64,000 nucleotides of DNA from Zygaena filipendulae (lineage: Eukaryota > Arthropoda > Insecta > Lepidoptera > Zygaenidae): the NCBI GenBank assembly GCA_907165275.2, contig OU015669.1:4486501-4550500 (forward strand), in the 5' to 3' direction. The notes below the pieces were generated by a model that did not search any database, was not told the DNA's origin, and saw nothing but the letters and a program-made list of their open reading frames with translations. Of the stretch, positions 28,701 to 37,100 are shown in pieces (position 1 is the stretch's first letter; each line of letters opens with the position of its first letter). Position numbers and translations under genes: made by a program.

Positions 28701-30874
28701 CAAAAAATAACGGCGATATATTGAGTTGAAATTTCCCGTGACGTCACTATTCTGACAGTTTGTATGGCGATTTTAGCGGTTAGTGACGTCACGACCCCCT
28801 CACCCTATACTTTAATGCGCTTTATCTCTGTATATTTCAATTTATTTAAAAAAGCAAAAAATACGTGTCTCTTGTTTTTTTATTTTCTAACTGACGGACT
28901 AATTAGAATTTTGATTTTGATTTTCAAAAGTAGTCCACATCCCCATTAATTATAATTTATAATTATATGTTACGATTGTCACGTTGTTACGATTTGTCAA
29001 ATACTTTTTATAATTTCTCTTCATAGTTCTTTAATAAAGTTAAAATAAATTGCTTTTTTTTATTTTTTTTTGTGACAACAAATTTTCAAAGAACGATAAG
29101 TATATGATTTTTTCTACATAATATACATTACTTATTACATTAAACAGTTAAATCAGGCGAAGGATTCGCGAGGCGAAAGTTACATGTAAAAACTTCTTTG
29201 CAAGTACCCAACAGTGGGGGCTTAATATTATGTCGATCGTCTTTCTGCATCAAAATTCAGGAGGTCGAACTGTGCATAAACAAGCATTGTTCATGGCGAC
29301 GACACTGGCGCTGGCGCATTCAAAGCGATGCCCATGCCCATCTCCACTTGCAGTAAACAATGAGTGTACTACACCACTGCACATTTGCATAAATTATGTG
29401 TGCAAGTTACCTACGTTAAGCATACGTTTTGAGTTTGCTATTATCATACCTACTTGCTAATACATATAAATAAATTAACCTTCATACTCATCATGCATAG
29501 TGCCAATTTTCGGTTACAATAAATAATTTTATCATTGAAAAAGTTGTTTTATCCATACTAATATTATAAAGAGGTTTGATAGTTTGTGACATTTTAGGGG
29601 TAATCTCTGGATCTACTGAACCATTTTTGAAAATTCTTCCACTTTTAGGAAGCTACAGTAGGCCTGAGTGACATAAAGTACTTTTTATTGCAAAATTACC
29701 ATGGGAACTCTGAAATTACAACAGGTAACACCACAGAGGACAGCTAGTTTTACTATAAAGTCTGAAAAAATGTATGGCTTGTGCTTACAAGTACTTTTAA
29801 CAGCTGTTTTAACGATTTTAAAGTTGCAATAGTAACATTATAGTAATTAGTAATACACTACCTCCGGATTTCATCAACTTGTCGTTCTTCTGGCAATTCT
29901 ACAGCTGCAAATAGCTGCATCTCACCATCACGTCCAAAGACACCACCAGGTATTTTCCTACGGTAAATAATATAAGGAATTATACATCATTTACTATGCT
30001 CATACATAGGGTATGTTTGATGCTACAGTATACTGTTATTTCCTAGTAATATATTACATGAGCGACCAGCTGTGCTCATCCATAGGGTTTATATACTAGC
30101 ATAGAGGTTAGGGTTTAGTACACTGTTATTTCCTAGCAAGATCTGTGAGCGAGTTAGTGTGCAATCATTACTACATAAACTTTGAGGGCAATTTTTCATT
30201 TTTTTTTACTGTAAATGAAAGTTTGTGTTTCTAACAAAATAAATAAAAAAGCATAGGTATATCTGGAATCGCTTGTTTATCAACTTTCATATAGTAGCAG
30301 AGCAACATATAACAAGCTTAAGAGTTTCATGTTATGTTTGAAAGTATCTGGAAAATTTATTATTTTGAATTTCCAAACTGGAAAATATTCCCTAATACAT
30401 TTTTATTAAATGAAAAGTAGGTATTTGACCTAGCATTGTTCTTCTATCTTTTTGCTATAAGTCAATCAGTATTTATGTTCCAATAAAACTTAACACAAAA
30501 ATACTAAATATGCCTACAAAAATTTAGGATCGCAACAGATAGGAAATGTGTATAATTTAAGCAGGTATTTATGAGACCTTTTCTATCCATTGTACTACAT
30601 GTTTTTGATAACTTTTGTTATTTGAATGTGTACCCACATAGTTTTAAGTAAAAAAGAATAAAATTTTATAGCAAAAATTGCTTTCATAGTTATCAGCTTA
30701 CCTTAGGAACTTCTTGAGAACACTGGCAATTGTGTAAACAGAATAATTGTCCACATTCACCAGCCGGCCTGTCTGCAGGAAGTGGATCAACTTCTTCATA
30801 GCGCCCTGGTGACCGGGCGCACGAAACACGTCGCGCCTAAGTGGAGCCTCCTTGTTCAACTTCAATATCAGCAC
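7730..30874 (-). CDS. RhoGAP-domain protein, C-terminal eight exons (5' end not found)
   Basis: Eight minus-strand exons join in phase: 30874-30702, 29957-29862, 26114-26023, 22102-21999, 14805-14622, 11629-11469, 10841-10719 and 7939-7730 (about 380 codons). The first four and the start of the fifth encode most of a Rho GTPase-activating domain. The arginine-finger region reads DVFRAPGH, followed by ASVLKKFLRKIPGG, RLLVLLFGTFRVMASNAD and LGVSVAPSFF, as in RhoGAP helices. Such domains speed GTP hydrolysis by Rho, Rac or Cdc42. After the domain come a conserved-looking stretch (GRDNYEYYARVTGRILRVKD), a Ser-rich segment (ISVSSSSQSSRSNSS), LDELRAVNKYAESTKSLSYL and ERQRARMRTRSEWFL. The domain start and everything upstream lie before 30874 and were not found. 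I cannot assign it to a named RhoGAP subfamily; ARHGAP20/TAGAP-like proteins were considered only from general resemblance. The last exon may splice further instead of stopping at 7730. Confidence 0.85.
8707..9038 (+). mobile_element. CRE-MITE copy 1
   Basis: Outer inverted repeats of 16 bp (8707-8722 and 9023-9038), inner ends TTTAGTCCGTTTTGTAGATT and its partner CTGACGGACTAAAT, and two TGACGTCAC palindromes. No coding capacity. The outer ends differ from those of most other copies, suggesting a subfamily. Confidence 0.85.
10350..10610 (+). mobile_element. CRE-MITE copy 2 (foldback form)
   Basis: Begins TTTTTAGTCCGTCTTGTAGA and ends CTACAAGACGGACTAAAT, so both ends are the same left-type end: the copy is nearly a perfect foldback. 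One TGACGTCAC. Confidence 0.8.
10689..10714 (+). repeat. CGCTGG hexamer microsatellite next to a splice donor
   Basis: Four copies of CGCTGG plus a partial one; on the gene strand it begins a few bases past the donor of RhoGAP exon g. Confidence 0.85.
10719..10841 (-). CDS. RhoGAP gene exon g (Ser-rich segment)
   Basis: 123 bp, phase 0 at both ends, acceptor ttgcag, donor GTATGC. Encodes ISVSSSSQSSRSNSSPHMTL and DELRAVNKYAESTKSLSYLPQ. A hexamer microsatellite begins a few bases past the donor. Confidence 0.85.
11130..11412 (-). repeat. Short lepidopteran repeat copy
   Basis: Starts ACTAGCTGGGCCCCGTAGTT and contains GGGCCAGTAGTTACTGAG and the AAACAAAC stretch. Confidence 0.65.
11469..11629 (-). 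CDS. RhoGAP gene exon f (Gly/Ala-rich linker)
   Basis: 161 bp, acceptor accag, donor GTCGCG. Encodes SLSKSEECQSMPALAG, a Gly/Ala run (GAGSGGAAGGALGLG) and IPEHSLLDSCTRLSISLEES ending VFK. Looks like disordered linker plus a short conserved motif. Confidence 0.85.
11662..12216 (+). repeat. Two adjacent short repeats, subfamily b then a relative
   Basis: 11662-11916 starts CTATACATATAAAATGCTTT and ends ACCGCGCGGGACAGCTAAGT. 11917-12216 is a related unit ending GTACAGCTAGTA. The first is nearly identical to 16697-16938. Confidence 0.75.
13689..13869 (+). repeat. Short lepidopteran repeat, canonical copy
   Basis: TACTAATATTATAAATGCGA start, GTTT microsatellite, and AACCGCGGGGAACAGCTAGT end. Confidence 0.85.
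14344..14545 (+). repeat. Short lepidopteran repeat copy beside RhoGAP exon e
   Basis: TATACTAATATTATAAAATA start, ends GGGAAAAGCTAA; about 75 bp from the exon e donor. Confidence 0.75.
14622..14805 (-). CDS. RhoGAP gene exon e (end of domain)
   Basis: 184 bp, acceptor gtccag, donor GTGAGA. Encodes VATRIMRQMIEQFSAGDLFG, then RDNYEYYARVTGRILRVKDE, then WICSFRDPPPPRHHRDQEAYA. GC-rich exon in AT-rich intron. Tail is basic and proline/histidine-rich. Confidence 0.9.
15558..15589. repeat. Short perfect hairpin
   Basis: 13-nt arms (15558-15570, 15577-15589) around a 6-nt loop, in an intron. Confidence 0.85.
16072..16100. repeat. Short perfect hairpin
   Basis: 13-nt arms ATGGTGCCTGGTG and its complement around TAT, in an intron. 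Confidence 0.85.
16697..16938 (+). repeat. Short repeat, subfamily b, second copy
   Basis: Nearly the same as 11662-11916 with few differences, so both are recent insertions. Confidence 0.8.
18238..18525 (+). mobile_element. Non-LTR retrotransposon or SINE 3' end
   Basis: GGCGGTAATCACTTACCATC, a GTGTACCACTTGCCCGTTTG stretch and a final TATGACATAAAAAAA tail, a 3' end often seen in moth genomes. No intact ORF. Confidence 0.5.
19259..21057 (+). mobile_element. Degraded Tc1-like DNA transposon with 246-bp inverted repeats
   Basis: Starts CAGTGGTGGTCATATAATTA, ends with its complement, and is flanked by TA on both sides (19257-19258, 21058-21059). Terminal inverted repeats run 19259-19504 and 20812-21057. 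Each contains two copies of AATTAAGAACGA, one at each end, the IR/DR arrangement known in some Tc1 elements. The interior (about 19660-20580, plus strand) encodes transposase fragments, including a QHDNDPKH motif around the second catalytic Asp and SLNPIEHIW near the third acidic residue, broken by many stops and frameshifts. Not active by itself. Confidence 0.93.
19660..20580 (+). pseudogene. Tc1-like transposase remnant
   Basis: Recognisable DDE transposase pieces in shifting frames: an HTH-like region near 19690-19760, KNVSQKRLRIV near 19835, QHDNDPKH near 20397, and DWPLNSLSLNPIEHIWCQ near 20490-20540. Several in-frame stops prevent a full product. Confidence 0.85.
21999..22102 (-). CDS. 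RhoGAP gene exon d
   Basis: 104 bp, acceptor gcacag, donor AAG|GTCGGT. Encodes MTSEALGVSVAPSFFHSCVS then DGKTATMEDVQRFK. An upstream GT (AAAG|GTTCAAG) exists, but only the GTCGGT donor keeps the frame with the next exon in phase 0. Confidence 0.88.
22770..23720 (+). repeat. Old interspersed repeat split by a LINE fragment
   Basis: 22785-22990 and about 23630-23700 align with one continuous segment on the opposite strand at 54280-54560. The right part shares CTTCTTTTGCAACCGTGGCG and GCGCGCCTGCCCCGC with that copy. Confidence 0.75.
22991..23630 (+). mobile_element. 5'-truncated non-LTR retrotransposon (RNase H and C-terminus)
   Basis: Open from about 22993 to a stop at 23530-23532. Encodes VRLIWVPGHVGIQGNELADE, typical of the RNase H domain end in Jockey/I/R1-type LINE polyproteins, then the C-terminal CCHC-like zinc motif region (CRKYGVEVETMAHLMCECDA). 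Followed by a short 3' tail with ATAAGATAAG repeats. The boundaries come from comparison with the empty-site copy at 54.3 kb. Confidence 0.85.
24020..24202 (-). repeat. Short lepidopteran repeat copy
   Basis: GTTCAGCGCGCTTTCACCCG start, through ACAAACTCACTTTCGCATTT and TAGTAAGGAT. Confidence 0.8.
24411..24440 (+). repeat. 10-bp tandem repeat, three copies
   Basis: Three head-to-tail copies of TTGACACACT-type decamer. Too few and without spacers to be CRISPR. Confidence 0.85.
24570..24682. repeat. Foldback element with 21-bp arms
   Basis: Perfect arms at 24580-24600 and 24646-24666, extended imperfectly by TGCGGAA/TTCCGCA. The GC-rich loop includes CACCTTCGGCTGCGCCTCGG. Non-coding MITE-like. 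Confidence 0.8.
24988..25150. repeat. Foldback element with 27-bp arms
   Basis: Perfect arms at 25029-25055 and 25077-25103, with outer imperfect pairing from AGGGACCGCTATTTTTGAAA to ATTTAAAAAATACGGCCCCT. Palindromic MITE. Confidence 0.8.
26023..26114 (-). CDS. RhoGAP gene exon c
   Basis: 92 bp, acceptor ccgcag, donor GTAAAC. Encodes LVLSLPMCTQRLLVLLFGTF then RVMASNADKAG, the central RhoGAP helices. Confidence 0.9.
26115..28617. other. RhoGAP intron, nothing recognised
   Basis: AT-rich intronic DNA, no repeat or exon identified apart from low-complexity stretches. Confidence 0.5.
28618..28945 (+). mobile_element. CRE-MITE copy 3
   Basis: ATGTTGACTAATTTT start and AGTAGTCCACATCCCC end, with inner TTTAGTTCGTCTTGTAGATT and CTGACGGACTAATTAGAATT. 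Two TGACGTCAC sites. Confidence 0.88.
29558..29750 (+). repeat. Short lepidopteran repeat copy beside RhoGAP exon b
   Basis: CATACTAATATTATAAAGAG start, GAGGACAGCTAGTT end; about 110 bp from the exon b donor. Confidence 0.8.
29862..29957 (-). CDS. RhoGAP gene exon b
   Basis: 96 bp, acceptor cgtag, donor GTAGTG. Encodes KIPGGVFGRDGEMQLFAAV followed by ELPEERQVDEIR, continuing the RhoGAP fold in frame from the exon upstream. Confidence 0.9.
30702..30874 (-). CDS. RhoGAP gene exon a (arginine-finger exon)
   Basis: Acceptor tttag and donor GTAAGC on the minus strand. 173 bp, starts in phase 0 and ends AG|. Encodes VLILKLNKEAPLRRDVFRAP through IASVLKKFLR. The arginine of DVFRAPG is at the arginine-finger position. 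Antisense open frames here are shadows. Confidence 0.9.
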
Positions 30875-31439
30875 CTAAACACCATCACCAATTCATCAAA
30901 CACCCTATTCACCATTTCACTACAACTTTTCAAAACAAGCTCAACAACTAACAAGCAAAGGTCCAGGCAGGTCATCCTTGCAGACTTCGTGCAATGGAGC
31001 GCCGAACTTCACTTTTTCAAGTCTTCTCGGATACGGAATAGTATTCGGATGTCCACAAGACGTGACCACATTACTCAATGTAGCTGCTCGCCGGTGCATC
31101 CTCCTAGCCCAATTGCTCATTTTTGTTGCCTAGGTTTAACTAGCAATCACAACAAAAACAGGGATAGCATAACCACGAGATATTAAAATTTAATTTAGCC
31201 TACAGATATAATATATCAAAATGAAACCACATTTTTTATAAACACAACAAACTTTTTAGGGTAAATTTAATCTCGCATAATCGGAGTCCGTAGACAGGCG
31301 CAACTTTGTGGGCGCAACTCGTCACTTTCAAATTCATTGAACTTTGGCGAGTTCAAAACAGGGGTGCCATGTTTAAAATATAAATTCCTTAATTATTAGG
31401 TACGAGCAAAAATTTCGAACATCCGTGGACAACGTACAT

Positions 31440-31780
31440 ACAAAATATTTCACTAATGGGCATGTTGACTAATTTTGATTTTTTAGTCCGTCTTGTAGAT
31501 TATTAAAAAATATTGGATACGTATTTTTTATTTTTTTACGTAATCAAAAAATAACGGCGATATATTGAGTTGAAATTTTGCGTGACGTCACTATTCTGAC
31601 AGTTTGTATGGCGGTTTTACGGTTAGTGACGTCACGACCTCCTCATCCTAAACTTTAATGCGCTTTATCTCTGTATATTTTAATTTATTTAAAAAAGCAA
31701 AAAATACGTGTCTATTGTTTTTTTATTTTCTAACTGACGGACTAATTAGAATTTTGATTTTCAATAGTAGTCAACATCCC
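31440..31780 (+). mobile_element. CRE-MITE copy 4 (best-preserved ends)
   Basis: GGGCATGTTGACTAATTTTG start and AGTAGTCAACATCCC end; CTAAT or TAATG flanks both sides and may be the target duplication. Two TGACGTCAC sites. Confidence 0.9.
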
Positions 31781-32989
31781 TAATGGTCACATTTAAGAAT
31801 TGGCCAATTCATGATGTGGCTGGCCATTTCATAAAATGGTGGCATTTCATGAAAAGGCCGATCGGCGACCACAGTCCACACCTACTCACCTGGCACTAAT
31901 ATATTTGCCGACAGTTTATCAAAAGTGGTTGCAAATGCCATTATGTTTCTAAGTCAATCGGACTATCTAACGCTGTAATCCATTGGGCACTTACCTGTAT
32001 TTACAGTGAAATTTCTATAAATAAATAAATCATGAACTGATTACAAGTAGTGTCTAGTTACAAGTCCTTTTTGACTTTAGGCAGGGCGGAGAGCACCCCG
32101 ACATTCTTGGTTAAGTTAGGTTTTTTGCTTCACTTCGCTTTGATACAAAGGAAAAAAAATACCGTAAAATGTACTTAAATATATAAATAAATTTAATTTA
32201 ATGTACTTAAATAAAAATGCGTGAGTGTCGTGGAACACTTGGTTGGAACTTGGTTTCTGCGCCTCGTAGTTTCAGACTTAAGATAAAGCTCTTTTGTTCC
32301 AAAAACCACTAATTAAGTGCGCAATTTGCTCCCATCCGCACCGTGTTATTAAAGTTATGGAACTACGTTCCAATAAAAGGAAGATCACTTAAAATTAACG
32401 TACAGTTTACGAAAAATAGAAATACGATGGACGTATGATGAAACTGATTCCTGAATCAGATTTTTATAGCTCGGAATATTCTGAGTTCATGACCCAGATA
32501 ATGAGCTCTATAAAAATGCCTAAGTATTAAACGTAAGTCTGACGAAACGCATGTATTTATAAATCACAGTACTTTTTTAATTCTCCCAAAATTGTTGAGT
32601 AATATACAGTTCTGGCAACAAGATTAACAACTTTTTTTTACGCTTTTTATGGCCCTGGATACATGCGTTTTAGAAGAGTACCTACGAAAAAAATATTTTT
32701 CATTACTCATACTCGGAAAGTAGGTCTGAAGTTGCCTGAGAAGCGGGTTGAAAGTAACCCTTTTCAGCCCTAGGGAGAATCGCTTTCAACTGACAGCTGG
32801 ATACTGCAGAAACTCAAGTTTTTTTTATGTCATTGGGGGCCACAAATTAACTAGACTTATTTGGGGGCATACTTACTGGCCAGTAGCACACCTAATGGTT
32901 GATTTATGTAAAATAAAATTCACTCATTTTTTTCTTTAGCTAATTCCTATTTTTATTTTGACTTTCCTTGCATTCGTAATGAAAAGCAC

Positions 32990-33112
32990 AGTGTTATCTT
33001 CGGGAGAAAGACTTATTTAGTCCCGAGACGGGGTTCGGCGCCCGAGCGTAGCGAGAGCGCCAATAGATCGAGGGACTTACTTTCACCCCTAGGATAACAA
33101 TGTACTATTCTG
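32990..33112. repeat. Imperfect foldback
   Basis: GTGTTATCTTCGGGAGAAAG and TCCC at the left pair imperfectly with GGGACTTACTTTCACCCC and AGGATAACA at the right. Confidence 0.5.
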
Positions 33113-33714
33113 TAGCCCGAGTAACATGAAAAATCTGTGCAGGAAAGTTAAAATCTCGCTTTACCACTCTTTTTATAGAAAAGCATTGAAGTCTTTATTT
33201 AGTTAATGCTTTGCAATCTGAGCTATCCTCAGAAGGGAGCTATCATAGCTTTAATTAAATTCTTTTTTGGTTATCGACTTCATCTTTGAAATTATGCTTG
33301 GGTACCTTCCTACCATATCTCTAAGCAGTTTGTGCTTCCTACTTTATTATGCTATAGAAAAATTATATTAATAAATAAAACAATTTTAATCAATTTGGAT
33401 GTATTTTAGTAGGTACTTCCACTTTTCATTCAACATCAAGAGTAACACGAAGCATACCAAATAATAATTGATTATAATTATTGATACAATCGCTTAGCGA
33501 AACATTAGTTCTCTAACTATATAGGTAATTATTATGTATAATTGTATAACTTTATTATACAAGTAGCGTATAATAAAATTAAATATATATATTATGTATA
33601 AATATAAGTGCATAACATCGTCGTATCCTATTAATTTGGTGCAAGATTATCAAGATATTTTTAAGTGGCATTTGAAGGTATTTAGATTGTCGTATGTATA
33701 ACTAATAGGTACAA

Positions 33715-33720
33715 TTTATT
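33715..33720 (-). terminator. Candidate SUCLG1 polyadenylation signal
   Basis: First minus-strand AATAAA after the stop, about 235 nt downstream. Motif and position only. Confidence 0.45.
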
Positions 33721-33952
33721 TAATTAACTACTTCATCAGTGTCACATTTTTCCGTCGCCTTATTTCGGACTTAGTATGATAGGTACAATGAAAATAAAAT
33801 ATAGTAATCTTTATCAAAATAACAATATAAATAAATAAAACCAATAATAATTTTAACAAGAGTCTATACAGGAATAAACAGACAAAAGTATGTAAAAAAT
33901 TTCGAGGTACAACCAACTAGAAATATGTTTGTATAACGTAACCAACAACGCC

Positions 33953-34168
33953 CTAGACAATTTCTAATCTTTTCATTTCCTTCAAGAGCTCAACGCCCAT
34001 TTTGGCGGGCGACCTAGTGACAATGACGTTTGCCTTCTCTAGGGCTTTTATTTTATCCATGGCGCCGCCCTTGCCGCCGGAAATGATGGCGCCGGCGTGA
34101 CCCATCCGCCTGCCGGGAGGTGCTGTCAGCCCCGCGATGAACGATACCACTGGCTTGGCTTTCTGGCC
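33953..34168 (-). CDS. SUCLG1: SUCLG1 exon 5 (active-site His, stop codon)
   Basis: 216 bp including TAG. Encodes [39 protein letters not shown] and the C-terminus ending RLEIV. GHAG holds the phosphohistidine. Confidence 0.95.
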   Translation of the reverse strand, partial: GQKAKPVVSFIAGLTAPPGRRMGHAGAIISGGKGGAMDKIKALEKANVIVTRSPAKMGVELLKEMKRLEIV

Positions 34169-37100
34169 CTGGAACCATGATTCACTGATGTCACCAAATA
34201 GGATTATATTAAGTTCTAAGGAAAACTAAAAGAGCCAAATTACTCATTTATTAATAGTAATGTAGTTATTATATAATAATAATAATACCCAACATGAAAC
34301 GATTTTTTTTTATTAGTTAATAATAGAAAGTTTTTAAGGAACTCTGCTAATCTTTTTGAGCGCTTTTGATAGTTGGGACCAGGGATATAAATACCTGATA
34401 TGTACCTGGTCTTATTTACCAAGTTCCTCTAGCTTTGATCGTACCAGAAACCTCAAGATTGAAGTATTATTTTACTATTTAGGTACAGCCTGATTTTTGT
34501 TTTCAATATGAGGTATGTAGAGCTGTATAAGTTTTATTAAATGCAGATATTATCGTTATATTGTGGATATAGTAGTGGGTTCTATCTATGTATACTTGTT
34601 GCTAAAAGTGAACTAATAGTTAAGAACTACCAAATCTACGAAATAGTCGATTTTTTCAAATTACCTATTAACTTATTGGTCCTTAAAAACCAAAATGTTA
34701 AACGTAGTACTCCCAAAACTTATTTTAAACTTTTTAAAATAAATCCTTTTATGTAGAAAAGTCATTATCTCTATGATATCTACCTATAATTAATATGTTA
34801 ATGACTAAATAATACAACTAATATAATTAGACATAGACATAGATCATCATCATTGTCTATGTCAACTAATATAATTCGTAATTATTTGCTGTACATACCA
34901 ATCCTTAAAACTGAAGCAAATTGGGAAATAGAAGATACCTACTCAACTTATTTGTTTTCTGTATTTTTTTTAAATAACGAACATGTAGGTAGTTTTCGTA
35001 CAGGTGAGTATTTACAAATATTGAAAAGTATTTAAAAAGAGAACTAAGCTAATATAACTAAATGTTAGATAAGATAAACGAAACCTGGGCGGAGGTGGAG
35101 TCAGACCTTTTTGCTCTGTTTGAGGACAAAATCCAATTATTAATTATCTTGAAATGAAGAACGAAAAAAATAAGAAGTAAAGCTGTCACTAATTTTTATT
35201 AGTTAAACCAGTAACGTTTCTCCTGTTATAATAGCGATGTGGACTACTTTTGAAAATCAAAATTCTAATTAGTCCGTCAGTTAGAAAATAAAAAAACAAT
35301 AGACACGTATTTTTTGCTTTTTCAAATAAATTAAAATAAACAGAGATAAAGCGCATTATAGTTTGGGGTGAGGGGGTCGTGACGTCACTAACCGCTAAAA
35401 CCGCCATACAAACTGTCAGAATAGTTACGTCACGCGAAATTTCAACTCAATATATTGATTACGTAAAAAAGAAAAAATACTTGTCCAATATTTTTTAATA
35501 ATCTACAAGACGGACTAAAAAATAAAAATTAGTCAACATGCCCATCAAATTTACAATAGCTCGATTTTGCATCTGCTTTCAGTAGTTGAAAGATCATGTC
35601 TGCACAAACGAGGTATTAAGAGAATAGTATTTCCGTAGTCTACCTATATGTACTTTAAAATGACAAAACCAGAAAAGTCGAATTAACTGAAGGGAATGCT
35701 TTTAAGGAAAACTTACAGTATTATGTTGGGTGAGATACTCGGAGGCCAACTCTTCGGCGTTGCCACCGATCTCTCCGATGAGGATGATACCCTTCGTCTC
35801 GGGATCTTTGAGGAACACCTCAAGGCAGTCGATGAAGTCGGTGCCGTTGAAGGGGTCACCGCCGATCCCCACGCACAGGGTCTGGCCGAGACCAGTCTGG
35901 AAAATAATAAATTACATTAACTCTCAACGTGTTTGAGATAATATTATTATGTTAAAATTTATCTATAAAGTTATATAACAAATTATGTAAAAAAGAAAAC
36001 GGTTGATTGGATCTTTCGCATGCGCAACGATGTTGTGATTGTGATAATAATAATCATTATCTCTGTGAATTTCAACATCAATGATTTTTGCTATCGGTAA
36101 AAAATATCATAAATTTTTAACATAGTTCCAACTCTGCTCGTGCTTAACTTCTTTTAAACCGCGACGCGACATCGAAGTAAGAATCCTAGTATATTTCGTC
36201 ACTACAGTTTGCCATGTCACGGTCCAGCATAACACCAGTAGAATGAAACATGAAACCTTTCATCATAGAAACTACCCACGTCATTTTGACCCAAAAACTT
36301 AACTATACAGTTCAAACGAAATAAGGTTGAGTTCTGATTGTTCGTTTACCTACTATATGAGTAAGTACAACCAAAACTCGAACCAATACTTCTTTGAATT
36401 ATAACCTTGATACTAAGCTAGTTTGAGTATACCTGGGTACAGTATACATAATACGATAATTTTTTTGGCGCAAAGTGCGTGTTCTATGTTTTCTTCGTTC
36501 ACCGCCATAACATAACACATAATATATATATATTACTAGCTGCGCCCCGCCGTTTCACCCGCGTGAGTTTCAGAATTCCCGCAGGAACTCCCTTTAGGGG
36601 GATGAAAAATAGATGTTGTCCGATTCTCAGACATACTGAATATGCATACAAAATTTCATAAAAATCGGTCAAGCCGTTTCGGAGGAGTATGGGAACGAAC
36701 ATTGTGACACGAGAATTTTATATATTAGATGTATGTATGTATGATTGCATGTATTTATGTATGTATGTATACGTGTGTGTATTTATCTAAATATGATATT
36801 ATGTGTACGTATGTATAATAAGATCGCAAATGCACCGCCAAGTGAGTTCTCTGTACAATCTGAAGGTTGACTGGCAGAGAATGCCACTGTGGCATTAAGT
36901 CTCCCTTTTGTACCATGATGTGCATAAAATTGAAATAAATAAACAAACGCACATAATCTGAAATTGATAAATGTTAGGCTGATTTTAGAGTCACGCTGAC
37001 CGCACGCTAACCATATCGGCGCTGATAGCTCAGCGCGTAGCTCATCAGGAAATGCAGTCAGCGCGAATCGCTTTAGTTTCCTACTGATCGTCCACATCAC

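Larger units (their letters stand above)
30875..33952. other. Interval between RhoGAP exon a and SUCLG1
   Basis: No convincing exon recognised, although the missing upstream RhoGAP exon may lie here. Contains a CRE-MITE (31440-31780) and a short foldback (32990-33112). The rest is AT-rich and featureless to me. Confidence 0.5.

Noticed and set aside
30782..31186. 134-codon plus frame
   Set aside because: Antisense to RhoGAP exon a and its upstream intron.
32041..32110. Possible missing upstream RhoGAP exon on the minus strand (NVGVLSALPKVKKDL)
   Set aside because: No matching acceptor/donor pair and no RhoGAP-like sequence.
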